From Locusta migratoria (Eukaryota; Arthropoda; Insecta; Orthoptera; Acrididae), in assembly GCA_026315105.1 (NCBI GenBank), contig CM048750.1, forward strand, positions 73,835,797-73,899,796: a DNA stretch of 64,000 nucleotides. Direction: 5' to 3'. How positions within the stretch are numbered: the stretch's first letter is position 1; each line of letters opens with the position of its first letter. The notes below the pieces were generated by a model. That model was not told where the DNA came from and did no database searches. It saw nothing but the letters and a program-made list of their open reading frames with translations. Positions 37,930 to 48,968 of the stretch are shown piece by piece. The translations under genes were made by a program, and so were the position numbers.

Positions 37930-38410
37930 TATTAAAATGGTGAAAGTTGAGAATTTGGTTCCATCTGGGTTTCTAACCACGACTGCCCAATAAAAAGGTC
38001 GCAGCTTGCTCGTGTGACACCACGCAGAGTAGGCCATGACCGTGTAGCTAAGTGGTTGACCGCTATACCCCAAGTGGCTAGCCACTGAGCTACAAGTCCA
38101 AAATGTTCACATGTTCGTAAATCTAGTCCCTAGTCTTACAAACTACTTAAAGTAAGAACACGACTCACACAGCCGTGCCCGAGAGAGAACACGAACCTCC
38201 GACGTGGAGTAGCCGCCAGTTCCACAGCAAGGCCTTAGAGCGCACGGCCATTTCACCGCAGCAGCTACACGTCCGCGCCGAACGTCGCATAAGGTGACAG
38301 TATCACACCGCAGCCCTCTTTGCATGTTAGGGCTACTGCTGTTCGAATGCGTCCCTTGCCTACTAGGCAGTTGCACTGACCACTACGTCATTGGGACACA
38401 GTGATCACCA
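37930..38410 (-). repeat. Cluster of family B and C SINE remnants
   Basis: Degenerate family C piece (about 37945-38030), tRNA-like fragment (38045-38095), family B copy (38098-38266) and another family C piece (38330-38410, GTGGTCAGTGCAACTGCCTA on the minus strand). Confidence 0.65.
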
Positions 38411-38685
38411 ATATTTTGCGGGCAAAGGGCAGAGATCTTATAGCTACACATCATTGGATTCGTCTCGATAGCCACTGCCAGAAAGTAAGGAGCAAACTAC
38501 TGCACACATTAAAAATAAATAAATAAAAGAATAAATAAACAAAAAGTTGTTCATTTTTCTGAAGCTACCCCAACTAGCAACATAATATTCTGCCTCCCGT
38601 TGTCCGATGCAAACTTTGTCCCACAAACCTTTCGGCTCCTAACACATTTTTGAAGTTATTTTTGGTGATAGTGACTCGTCCTGTT
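38411..38685. other. Nothing recognised
   Basis: Short AT-rich spacer. Confidence 0.4.
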
Positions 38686-38779
38686 CATTACTGCCATTAA
38701 AATTGCTACACCAAGAAGAAATGCAGATGATAAACGGGTATTCATTGGACAAATATATTATACTAGAACTTACATGTGA

Positions 38780-39890
38780 TTACAATTTCACGCAATTTGG
38801 GTGCATAGATCCTGAGAAATTAGTACCCACAACAACCACCTCTGGCCGTAATAACGGCCTTGATACGCCTGAGCATTGAGTCAAACAGAGCTTGGATGGC
38901 GTTGCAGGTACAGATGCCCATGCAGCTTCAACATGATACCACAGTTCATCAAGAGGAGTGACTGGTATATTCTGACGTGCCAGTTGCTCGGCCACCATTG
39001 ACCAGACGTTTCCAATTGCTGAGAGATCTGGAGAATGTGCTGGCCAAGGCAGCAGTCGAACATTTCCCGTATCCAGAAATGCCCGTTCAGGACCTGCAAC
39101 ATACGGTCGTGCATTAACCTGCTGAAATGTAGAGTTTCGCAGGGATCGAATGAAGGATGAAGGCAGGGGTCGTAACACATCTGAAATGTAACGGTCACTG
39201 TTCGAAGTGCCGTCGATGCGAACCTCATACCGTCGCGCCGGATGATACGCCAATATGGCGATGACGAATACACACTTCCAATACGCGTTCACCGCGATGT
39301 CGCCAAACACGGATGTGACCATCATGATGCTGTAAACAGAACCTGGATTCATCCGAAAAATTGACCCTTTGCCATTCGTGCACCCAGGTTCGTCGTTGCG
39401 TAAACCATCTTACGCGCTCCTGTCTGTGATTCTGCGTCAAGGGTAACTGCAGCCATGGTCTCTGAAGCTGATAGCTCAAGCTATGGCAAACGTCGTCGAA
39501 CTGTTCGTGCAGATGATTGTTGTCTTGCAAACGTCCACATTTGTTCTCAGGGATCGAGTGTGTGTGTGTTGATGGAAATGAGGGACCAAACAACGAGGTC
39601 ATCAGTCCCTCAGGGTTCGAGACGTGGCTGCACGATCCGTTACAGTCATGCGGATAAGATGCCTGTCATCTCGACTGGTAGTGATACGAGGCCGTTGGGA
39701 TCCAGCACGACGTTCCGTATTGCCCTCCTGAACCCACCGATTCCATATTCTGCTAACAGTCTTTTATCAAAGTCGGAAACGAGATGGTACCCATTTCTCC
39801 TTGTTACACGAGGCATCACAACAACGTTTCACCAGGCAACGCCGGTCAACTGCTGTTTGTGTATGAGAAATCGGTTGGAAACTTTCCTCA
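38780..39890 (-). pseudogene. Tc1-like transposase, catalytic residues lost
   Basis: FSDESRFCLQHHDGHIRVWR (first Asp) near 39350 is intact. The second block reads FQQVNARPYVAG, with the catalytic Asp replaced by Val. The Glu block reads SPDLSAIGNVW, with Glu replaced by Gly. Frameshifts break the reading between N- and C-terminal parts. The region after NARP is full length, unlike the 8065 copy, so the three-codon loss there is private to that copy. Confidence 0.87.
39559..39610. repeat. 52-bp insertion with 11-bp target duplication
   Basis: Comparison with the uninterrupted copy near 8760 shows an insertion starting with a TG repeat and ending GGTCATCAGTCCCT, flanked by CAGGGATCGAG and CAGGGTTCGAG. 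The end resembles the family A/B SINE tail. Confidence 0.7.
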
Positions 39891-40189
39891 TGAAGCACGT
39901 TATAGCTGACGCCACCGTTGCCAACTTGTGTGAATGCTCTGGAAAGCTAATCAGTTGCGTATCGTAGCATCTTCTTCCTGCCTCTTAAATTTCGCGTCTG
40001 TAGTACGTCATCTTCGTGGTGTAGCAATTTTAATGGCCAGTAGTGTACATACACAGCTTGGTCCTCAAATATGTGTCAAGAATGAAATGAGGGGCCTGAA
40101 GTAAGTAGATTTTGTTCAGGAATGTATGGCCAGTAATGACCAGCTCTAGCTGGTAGAGGGGGCAGAATAGTGCACGGACATCCAGCAGC

Positions 40190-41222
40190 ATGGATGGTTT
40201 CACCAATGCAGACCTGGCCGATATGCATTTCATGTATGGGGCAATACAAGTAAATGTATTGGCTGCTCAAACGATGAACATGTCCTGGATATGTATCATC
40301 CGGAACATCCGACCGTCTTCGTCGGGAGTTACTCTCGAGTGAGTCGTTTTATGCCTCCAGTCGTGGAGCTGGCATTAGGAGATCGCACTAAACTCCTGCA
40401 GTGGAACAAAGAATATTAGACATAGTTGAGGATAATTCTTCGACAAGTTCGAGAGACGTAAGGCGGGCGTTGGATGTACGTCATCGAAAAGTGAGGACTT
40501 TGCATGAAGACTGAGTGAATCTGTACTGTTTACAGAGAGTTCAAGCACCAAAATCTGACGATTATCTTTGGTCGTTGCTACCTACAGGAAACTGCAGCCA
40601 ATCATACCTTCCCTGCCGATGTTTCATTTTACTGTTGAGGCTCCCTTTATGCGATCGGGTGTGTACAACATCCATTATTCTCACCAGTGGACTTATGGTA
40701 ACCAACACGATATAACAACACCTGCCTACCAAGAATGGTTTTTCATTCATGTTTGGGTAGGCATTGTGAACAATAGAGTCGTACATTGTAACTAGGCGTT
40801 TATCTGGCCGCAGATAAAAAATATACCGACAGGAGAACTTTATGATCTTTTGGACGATGTTCCACTAGCCTTTCGCAGACGAATGTCTTTCCAGCAAGAT
40901 GGATCTCCAGTGCACTTCAGCCGAAACATGAGAAATGGCCTGGACGTTGTCTACAGCCAGCAGTGGATAAAACGGGGCGGTCCAGTTCCCTCACCGTCCC
41001 AATCACCTGATTTTACTCGCATGGATTCTTCCTCTGGAGTCATATTAAAAATCTGGCGCATGAGCGTCCCGTCACATCTGAAGAGCATATGTTTGCTCGC
41101 GTGTCTGTTGCTGCTGGACATATGGTCGACGTGCTTGACGTCTTTTCTAATATACTCCGATCCATGCACCGTCGCTGTTGTTTACCGTTCATTCGGGCAC
41201 CTCTTGTGGAATATCAATAAAT
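40190..41222 (+). pseudogene. DUF4817/DDE transposase, near full length but broken
   Basis: Start at ATG 40190: MDGFTNADLADMHFMYGAIQ is the DUF4817 helix-turn-helix signature (ADMHF.YG). Later frames give SFQQDGSPVHFSRNMRNGLD (catalytic Asp), WIKRGGPV..P..SPD (third acidic block), HIKNLAHERPVTSEEHMFAR and VAAGHMVDVLD at the C-terminus. The first acidic residue, near the middle, is not identified. Repeated frameshifts scatter it over three frames. The collinear copy at 3080-4610 shows the family extends into a shared 3' sequence to about 41370. Confidence 0.8.
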
Positions 41223-41519
41223 AATTTTTTTTCTCTGTACTTCCCTTTTCAGTTTCCTTTCTTTCATACATCCGTACTCGCTAGCGCTGTTATTTGTCAG
41301 TACACATTCCTATACGAAATCTGCTTATATTTTCCTCTGTACCCGCCGTTTTATTATTGACATGTATTTACAACGACCCTGTATATATAATTGAGGCTAA
41401 AACATCGATGAACATTTCTTCAGTCTGCACCAGCTTTAAACTCTTACAGTAACTGGTCAGATGCTCCGAGTAATGGGTGAAATGTGCAGCATCACGCCCC
41501 TGGTGTGTCAACGAGTAGT

Positions 41520-41640
41520 GGTGATCAGTGTGTTCCAGTGGCGCCGTGGACGGCATAACTGTCTACTGAGCAGGACGACCCGTCTTCGAATCCCAACTGG
41601 ACACAAATTTTCAACTTCGATATCGATTTAATTCAGCATT
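41520..41640 (+). repeat. Family C SINE, degenerate
   Basis: CCAGTGGCGCCGTGGACGGC, GTCTTCGAATCCCAACTGGA, ATTTTCAACTTCGATATCG, collinear with the core and body of 32920-33010. Confidence 0.65.
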
Positions 41641-41774
41641 CAATGGCAGCTACTATGATAAATTTCTTTGTACGAGACTATACGGTAGTTGCCTCCTTGA
41701 CCGTGTTGATACTAATAGCTCGGCCACGTGACATGTTGTTAAGATTCAGATGGTAATCGTCAACAGTCTCCTAT

Positions 41775-41998
41775 AACACCTCTAAGTGTGGGATTGCCCG
41801 TGCGCTCTAAGACGCCTTGTTATGGGATGCCCGGCTGCTCCTCGTAGGAGTTTCTAGTCGTCCCACGTCCAGGAAACCGTAACACACACACACAAACACC
41901 CATGCCCCAAGGAGGGCTAGAACCTCCGACAGCAGGCAATAGCACGCTCTGCAGCGAGGCTCCTTAGAACACTCGGCCACTACACCTCGGCTTCACAG
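41775..41998. repeat. Family B SINE inverted pair
   Basis: Plus head about 41777-41877 (GCGCTCTAAGACGCCTTGTT) abuts a minus copy 41880-41998 (GAGGGCTAGAACCTCC as inverted B box). Tails are truncated, so the copies meet tail to tail. Confidence 0.7.
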
Positions 41999-42059
41999 GA
42001 TGTCTCAGATATGTAGCGACAACTGCAGAGGACTGTAGACATTGCTTACAGGACAGGAA

Positions 42060-42148
42060 CTCAGGTCCGGAAACTTCATTAGTGTAATTGGTTCCTAAAC
42101 TTCCATGCTACTGAAACTAACTTACGTTAAAGACACATAAAGACACAT

Positions 42149-42198
<50 letters not shown>

Positions 42199-42285
42199 TG
42201 GGAGGACTCGAACCTCCGCCGGGAGCCAGAAATGTCACCTCTCGGCATTACAGAGCGTTGGTGTTACTGGCACGCGCGCGCCTGC
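42060..42285 (-). repeat. Family B SINE with expanded CA repeat
   Basis: Minus-oriented body with an AC run (42151-42196) where other copies have a few ACAC units, then GGGAGGACTCGAACCTCC. The microsatellite grew from the SINE. Confidence 0.75.
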
Positions 42286-42464
42286 TGCTAGACAACCCGC
42301 TGAGCAGCAAACTGAGTGAACGTAACAGCATTCTGGGAGGTAGGTGTCGCCGAACGCGTTAATAATGTTGTCAAGTACATTACGAGACGTTTAGCTTCCA
42401 GCTAATTAACGTAAAAGTCACGGCTGCTGTTGAGTGGGTTCGAAACGGAGCTAACGCTCGTAAT

Positions 42465-42615
42465 TTTGGGTAAGGATGGGGAAGGAAGTCAACCATCCCC
42501 TTTGAAAGGAACGATTCCGGCAGTTGCCTGGAGTGATTTAGGAAAATCACGGTATACCTAAATCTGAATGGCCGGAGGTGGATGTGAACCACCGTCTTCC
42601 CGAATGCGAGTCCAG
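42465..42615 (-). repeat. Family D SINE, 5' part
   Basis: Minus strand: TGGACTCGCATTCGGGAAGA, GGTTCACATCCACCTCCGGC, CGTGATTTTCCTAAATCACT. Matches 24520-24640. Confidence 0.85.
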
Positions 42616-42814
42616 GTAAAAAGTACAGGGATCCTATGCACACAATACAAAAACCTAAGCAAACACAACCAATAACATAACATAGAAATTAGCTTAATTT
42701 TTCCAGGAGCTCCCAGCAAGACCATAAAGTATGAGCGTTCAGAAAATAGAAAGTTGGAGTCATTAGCAAACAGAAATATTTTAGAATCTCTTCCAATACT
42801 AGAACGTATGTCAT

Positions 42815-43015
42815 TTATACAGGCGCGCGGAAGTCGCCCTGCGCTTTAAGGCGCGTTGCTGAGGAGTCCGCAGTTGCTCACTGTCGGAGGTTTCTAGTCC
42901 TCCCACGGGCATGGAATGGGGGGGGGGGGTGTTACCCTTAGCATACGTTAGTTTAAGTAGTTTGCAAGTATAGGGGCTGATGACAACAGCAGTTTGGTCC
43001 CATAGCTTTACAAAC
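42815..43015 (+). repeat. Family B SINE
   Basis: GGCGCGTTGCTGAGGAGTCC, GGAGGTTTCTAGTCCTCCC (B box), a 12-G run (42918-42929), and tail GGCTGATGACAACAGC. Confidence 0.75.
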
Positions 43016-43405
43016 ATCTGTACATTTTATATAAATAACGAATAGCAGCGCCCTCGGAACTGACCTTTATAACTTTGACGCTCTACTGCACCGCTGTATA
43101 ACGTTTCTATATGCAGGTTCCTATCCTCAGTGTGTCCCTAAATTCTCACTCTACCACCAGTCCATTTATGGGACACCCTGTACTCAAATTAATGAAAAAT
43201 AGTGGAAAGGAATTAGATGTAAGTTAATTGTCGTCTAGTGAAGCCCTAATCAGTCGTTTGCTTAGTTCCAGTAAAAAAAAGGATTCGTGACGCCCCAAAT
43301 TGAAATGGGTGATTACCGTATTCACGATATTGATCCACATGGTTCTTATTTCGTAAGACAGTTGTGGTCGTCTTGTGCGATAGTTTGTGTGTTGAAGTCT
43401 ATGAG

Positions 43406-43604
43406 CCGACCGCGGTGGCCAATGAGACTGAGGCGCTTCAGTCACGGTCTGCACGGCCACTACGGTCGGGGGTTCGAATCCCCCCCTCGGGCATGGATAT
43501 TTGTGCCGTCCTAGTTCGTAAGTAGTTCATAAGTAGTTTGTAAGTTTATGGACTGATGACCCCGTAGTTAAGTCTCTTAAGCTTAACAAATATTTGAACA
43601 TTTT
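43406..43604 (+). repeat. Family A SINE
   Basis: Plus orientation, complete from CCGACCGCGGTGGCC to AACATTTT. Flanks GAAGTCTATGAG (43394-43405) and GAAGTGTATGAG (43605-43616), a 12-bp duplication with one mismatch. Confidence 0.93.
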
Positions 43605-43905
43605 GAAGTGTATGAGAAAGGTATTTGAGGCTACATTGGTTCTTTTGGTATCAGATCCCACTGAAGTACGGTATTAACGTTTTTCATGTAATAACACACC
43701 TCCACGGAAGTATTGATTAGTCTCTGATATACTGTGATCCATACTATTTATATAGATTACCCTATCATGTTCAAATTAAATTGAAGCGCGACGTGCTCCC
43801 ATGTCTGCCACAAACTTTCCTGCAGCATGTTACACGGGTTACGTGTGTTGGCCAGGAGACACCGGAAGAGTTATGCGACCATTGATATTTACGTTACTTC
43901 CTGGA

Positions 43906-43910
<5 letters not shown>

Positions 43911-43961
<51 letters not shown>
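43911..43961. repeat. Poly(A) tract, 51 bp
   Basis: Uninterrupted A run next to a PLE-like inverted repeat. Confidence 0.9.
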
Positions 43962-43963
<2 letters not shown>

Positions 43964-43996
43964 GATTGATCGCTAGCAGATAACAAATTCTATATG

Positions 43997-44205
43997 AAAA
44001 TGTCAAGTTCGCAAAAGGTTTTAGCACTTTATTTTATAATAAGGTAACCAGTTTCGATCTAAGGTCATCCTCGAACCGATTCTTCTGAAGGTTGATACCG
44101 AGCGCCTCAGCATCAACGTTGAGATGAATCGGTCAGAGTACATCGAAATCCTTTTCCTTATTATAAAAGAAAGTGTTAAACCTTTTGAGAAGTTGACTGA
44201 TATTT
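43997..44205. mobile_element. PLE-like short inverted repeat with degenerate hammerhead-like site
   Basis: Arms 43997-44057 and 44143-44205 are imperfect inverted copies (AAAAGGTTTTAGCACTTT; TTTATAATAAGG and complement). On the minus strand 44078-44042 reads GGT, TCGAGGA in place of CTGAGGA, a weak hairpin, GAAAC, ACTGGT, then ACC closing stem I. Core positions 3 and 4 are altered. Arrangement resembles 10385-10697. Confidence 0.5.
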
Positions 44206-44272
44206 TTCATCTTGAATCATATACCAGTTCGCTGCCTTCCCATTAAGAAACAATGTTTTCGTAACTCATTAA

Positions 44273-44449
44273 ATGTTCAAATGTTTATAAACTTGTTGGA
44301 CCAAACTGCTATGGTCATCAGTCCCTAGACTTACAAAGTAGTTAAATAACTTACTCTGAGGACAACACACACACACCCACGCCTGAGGAAGGACTCGAAC
44401 CTCAGGCGGGAACGGCCGCCCACTCGGCAGTATGGCAGCAAATAACAGC
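44273..44449 (-). repeat. Family B SINE
   Basis: Tail GGTCATCAGTCCCTAGACTT and inverted B box GGACTCGAACCTC; head partly lost. Confidence 0.8.
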
Positions 44450-45494
44450 TATGGGCCAATACCAGTTTCTGTGTTACACGTTATACAGAGTAGACATTCT
44501 TTGCAGGAAAATGACTAAACTACATAGGGAACACTTGAAATTTGCTTGTACGAAGGATAGTGTAGCTGTGCGATCGCATTTATTAGGGAAATCTAGCGAT
44601 GCTGTACTCCAAAGTCTATAGAACGATGTTTTCATTACAAAATTTAAAGCAGTAAGTCACAGAAGTGTATTTAAAGTGCCTTACTGAGCCCAGATACAGA
44701 AAAAAATATTTAAAAATAATACAGTTCATAGCTGATGACATTATTTTTATATAAAAATACAATAGTGATAACCCCTGGAGCCTGACTAACAAATTAGTAG
44801 TGACATAAAATGGTTCTTTATTCTGTTTGATGAGCTATTTCAAAACATAGATAAAACATAACTTTTGTATGTGCTTTATGAAACAAAGGTTTTAAAAAAC
44901 TACCTTTTATCCCATATCATATAAAAATAAAACTCGTATCTCATTGTGGCTAATATGCGCAGCGTTAGTCAAAAGGAATTAATTTCAAAGCGAAATATGA
45001 AATGATTTATTATTTTAAATTATTGTTTGGTTATACAAATACACTTTAAATATACATGTTAAATTAGGTTATTGATTTAAAATAAAAAAATAAAAAAAAC
45101 ATAAGAATAATAAAGTAAAAAAAGAAAAAAACTTTCACAGCGTTTTATTGAAATCTTTCACACAAATAACATTGAAATCCATTCCATGCAGGATATGTGT
45201 AACTTTGAATTTTATATGCTGAAGAAATGATTATTTACGATAAAATAGTAAAAAATATGAAATGGATCGTAAAATATTGGAAAGACTGTTAGATTTTCTA
45301 CTATCTTGTAAGCAATGGGTATCCTGGGTAATATGCACCAATCGTTGGTCGTTATTGAATGACTGTAGTAGGATGCAAGATTAGTTTGGTAAAATTTCTA
45401 GATTGTGTTAGGAATGGTAGGTATCTCTAAATGTAGATACATGTAAGGTGATGCAAATGAGTAGGACAAAAAATCTCATATTTTATAATGCAGC
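44450..45494. other. AT-rich, nothing recognised
   Basis: Very AT-rich with A-rich runs near 45085-45130. Confidence 0.45.
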
Positions 45495-45904
45495 TTTACC
45501 TCGCCTCCTATTTTCCAAACTGCACAGAAGCTCTCCTGCGAACCTTGCAAGACTAGCAGTCCAGGAAGAAAGGATATGATGAAGACATGTCTTAGCCACA
45601 GCCTATGGGATGTTTCCATAATGAAACTTTCACTCTGCCAGAGTGAAAGCTTCATTCTGGAAACATCCGTTAGGCTGTGGCTAAGCCATGTCTCCAACAT
45701 ATCCTTTCTTCCAGGAGTGCTAGTCTTGCAAGGTACGCAGGAGAGCTTCTGTGAAGTTTGGAAAGTAGGAGGCGAGGTACTGGCAGAATTGAAGTTGTGG
45801 GGCGGCACCGTGAGTTGTGTCGTGATAGCTCCAGTAGTAGGGCGTTTGCCCGCGAAAGGCAAAGGTCCCAGGTTCGGGTCCCGGTTCCGGCACACATCTG
45901 CCGG
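45495..45904. repeat. Family E SINE inverted pair
   Basis: Arms about 45495-45637 and 45638-45780 mirror each other (CTGTGGCTAAG; GGAAACATCC; AGTGAAAG at the centre). The right copy continues into the tRNA-like part (GCGTTTGCCCGCGAAAGGCA, GGTTCGGGTCCCGG) to 45904. Confidence 0.85.
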
Positions 45905-46322
45905 GAAGTTTCAATCCGGCCACTGTACTCATTCAATTCCCTCAGTTTCAACCACGTTGTCCACCAGTGCAGCTCTGTGGCGACGAGCGTTTCCGTCCAC
46001 AAGAGGGAACTCATCTCCTGCGGTACCGGCGTAGGGCACAACAAAGGTCGAGGGATCTTGTCTCTATACCTCTGAGCAGTCAAAGCTCCATTCTGAACGA
46101 CATAAACGTTCGTACCATTGGCAGTACTGACTCCTGCCCACACCATTCGTCGACCAGCATGGTGATCCTTCACATATGCAGGTTTGTACCGAGTTCCACG
46201 TTCTCTCCATATGAGGGAAAGACGATTTTACGGCTGAATACAAAATTTTGGATCTTCTGTGAAAAGAACACTGTGCCAATCGTCACGACGCCAATCGTGA
46301 TGTTCCTCCGCTCAGTTTCTGT

Positions 46323-46514
46323 TCATATGTTTGTTAAGCTTAAGGGACTTAACTGCGGCGTCATGAGTCCCTAAACTTACAAACTACTTATGAACAATCT
46401 TATACTAAAGACGACACAAACATCCATGCCCGAGGGGGGATTCGAACCCCCGACCGTAGCAGCCGTGCAGACTGTGACTGACGCGCCGTAGACCACTCGG
46501 CCTCTGCGGCCGGC
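46323..46514 (-). repeat. Family A SINE in Tc1 remnant
   Basis: Complete minus copy; target duplication CAGTTTCTGT at 46313-46322 and 46515-46524. Confidence 0.93.
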
Positions 46515-46658
46515 CAGTTTCTGTCGGCTAAACGTTGTCGTGGTTTTAACCATAGGCCTCCGTGCGTAGAGGCCACGTTTCCGAAGGCGATTTCAGACTG
46601 ATTTTGCGCGTCCTGTTGGTGCCGGGAGGATGCGTTTCAGCTGATTTGCATTCAGTCT

Positions 46659-46855
46659 GAATGTTGAATGTTTGTTAAGCTTATGGGACTTAATTACGTG
46701 GTCATCAGTCCCTAAATTTAAAAACTACTTATCAACTACCTTATACTAAGGACGGCACAAATATCCATGCCCGAGGGGGGATTCGAACCCCCGACCGTAG
46801 TGGCCGTGCAGACCGTGACTGAAGCGCCTCAGTCGCCTCATCCACCGCGGCCGGC
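46659..46855 (-). repeat. Family A SINE in Tc1 remnant
   Basis: Complete minus copy; target duplication TTGCATTCAGTCT at 46646-46658 and 46856-46868. Confidence 0.93.
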
Positions 46856-47060
46856 TTGCATTCAGTCTCTACGGGCTGTTAAACGGAGATAACGGTTATC
46901 TCTTACTAATGTTACTCACTGAAGACCTTGGCCTTGCTTAATTCTAACAGTTCCTGTTGTCTGAAATCGCTTTCAGGTCCTGGAAATTACACTTTGGAAC
47001 ACACCAATAGTTGCAGCTACCCCCTCTGTGTCTGTCCCGCTTCCAGCCTTCCTATGGTTC

Positions 47061-48765
47061 TCCTTGTTAATAGCTTCGTGTAAGTAACGTTGTTATTGTA
47101 TTTCACAACACTGTCTGAACCCAACCGCTTGCGTAATTCGTTTGGTAAACACAAGTCTGCGGTAACTCACTGTTATTGCCTCTATCTCTGTTGCAGTAGC
47201 GTTGTTCTCTCCATAGAACCGACAGAAATACTTCGATCCATTATAGTCCATTCTGCCGATGACACTACTTTAGAACGTAGGTCTCTCAACTGATCCCCTA
47301 ATTGGTTTCACCAGTGCAGCTTCGGCGGTTCTACGTTTTGGGTTACACCATAGAAAGGGGACCTGAACAGAGATAAATTTCTTACCTACAGTCTAATTTG
47401 GTCTCCAGTCGGTCCTCAAAGCGGTGTGTACAGATCAACGAGCTTCAATTTTATCGAGTGGCGATGGTCTGCCATGTTTGAGGCAAATTGAACTGGCGTC
47501 CGCCATGTTATTTGGGCTGACAACTGGAATGCCACACCCACTACAGAATGTTACCTATTTACACTATTTACACGTTTTGACTATTGAGTACAGATGTGCA
47601 TGAGGTTAGATTGGTGTCTCCATACTTTATCAAAGCTGCGAATTGACGAGCCAGATTGTGTATTTCCTCAAAATGCGGTAATGAAATCTCACGAACCTGT
47701 CAATAAATACACTTCCTGTTCGAAGTATAACAGTTAGTCGAGGTATGACCCAACAACGAAAGTGCTGCTTTGAAAATATTTGTGTTAGTTTAATGCAAGT
47801 TCATAGTCTAAAAGTGCTGCAAAACGTATACAGTGAACAGTAATTGTTATGATGAACAATCATCATGGACTTGCATCTGTTGTTAATGTGTCACAACAAC
47901 TTCTTTTATAAAGTCCAGTACACATTTATCTGGTGCTTATTAAACGTATTAAGTTCACATACTCGTAAAATTGCTGCTAAAGGGTTTGGTTGTGAAGTGT
48001 GTTGACGAAAATTAAGTACCAAGACGAAAGTGACAAAAAAATATTGCAGTTAAAAATTCGCCTGGGTCAGCTGCCACAAAAGCATTCCACGCCGAAATAA
48101 GGCGCCATTAGTAACTTTCGTTGTTGTCTTTCTGGAACAAGTAAAGTTTGGTATGATAAATTTGAATACAAATACAATAACAACAACATACTGCAATCAA
48201 AAATGCGCTTGGGTCAGCTACCACAAAATTATTATACACCTAAATAACGTATCGTCAATAACTTACGTTGTTGTCACACTGATATACGTAAATATTTGTT
48301 ACAAAGAGCACATACATTTAACAAGAGAAAAAATTCCGGCTGTTACTATTGCTTCCACGCTTTGCAATGATTATATGTTAACCATGCTTAATCAAGTATT
48401 GTCAACAACAAATGAAATTATTTTTAAAGAAGGTGTAGATACTGAAAAGTGTTTATATTATTATGCAACAGATTACTCTTTCATCAACTAAAGTAGCATC
48501 AGAAGAAGAAACAGATGCTAGGCAGAAAACATAGCCTTTTTTTGTGTATACTACAAGGGACTTGCAAGGTAGGTCATCTGAAGCTTTACTATTGGGGAGG
48601 CTATGTGGCATTAGCCAGGAATTTTGTTTGTGTGTAGCCAGACAGAGGTCATACAAGGCAAAACAACTGATGTTCTTGCTGGAAATATTTGTGGTTTGAA
48701 CCCTTCGATTTGTGTATTTGAATGCTAAACATACTTTAGGCATATTGCAGAAGCAAAAATTGTAC
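47061..48765. other. Unrecognised; contains a diverged tandem repeat
   Basis: 48045-48135 and 48190-48280 are related (GGGTCAGCTGCCACAAAA / GGGTCAGCTACCACAAAA; ACTTTCGTTGTTGTC / ACTTACGTTGTTGTC). Open frames at 48153-48491 (plus) and 48453-48743 (minus) show no family motif; both are probably chance. Confidence 0.5.
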
Positions 48766-48904
48766 AGAAAATCTATATTTATAAATGTAAATGTCGGTTC
48801 GGTGTACGTTTATCACGTCTGAACCACAAGCCATAAAGAGCTAAAAATTTGTACAGTTACTGATGTTTACCCGGGGTAGGCTTTAGGCACGGTTTTATGG
48901 CGAT

Positions 48905-48968
<64 letters not shown>

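Larger units (their letters stand above)
38686..40047 (-). mobile_element. Tc1-like DNA transposon, second copy
   Basis: Same family as 7971-9148: shared ends (CCATTAAAATTGCTACACCA at left, complement at right) and collinear transposase. The leftmost bases of the terminal repeat are missing or mutated. A 52-bp insertion lies at 39559-39610. Confidence 0.87.
45905..47060 (-). pseudogene. Tc1-like transposase, split by two SINEs
   Basis: Minus strand. N-terminus near 47060-46870: helix-turn-helix-like EGVAATIGVFQSVISRT and KRFQTTGTVRIKQGQG, then DNRYLRLTARRD. After the first SINE: SLKSPSETWPLRTEAYG (weak). After the second: WHSVLF, FCIQP (first Asp block, Asp lost as TEDPKF), VYVVQNGALTAQRYRDKI, then DGNARRHRAALVDN (second block, Asp present). 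The final Glu block is cut off by the family E SINE at 45904. Frame changes at several points. A third Tc1 subfamily in this window. Confidence 0.8.

Noticed and set aside
42141..42197. CA repeat as a regulatory or structural element of its own
   Set aside because: It lies within a family B SINE, at the position of short ACAC runs in other copies; simple expansion explains it.
45670..46173. 167-codon minus-strand ORF as one gene
   Set aside because: Composite: the first part is Tc1 transposase and the last part is a family E SINE read backwards.
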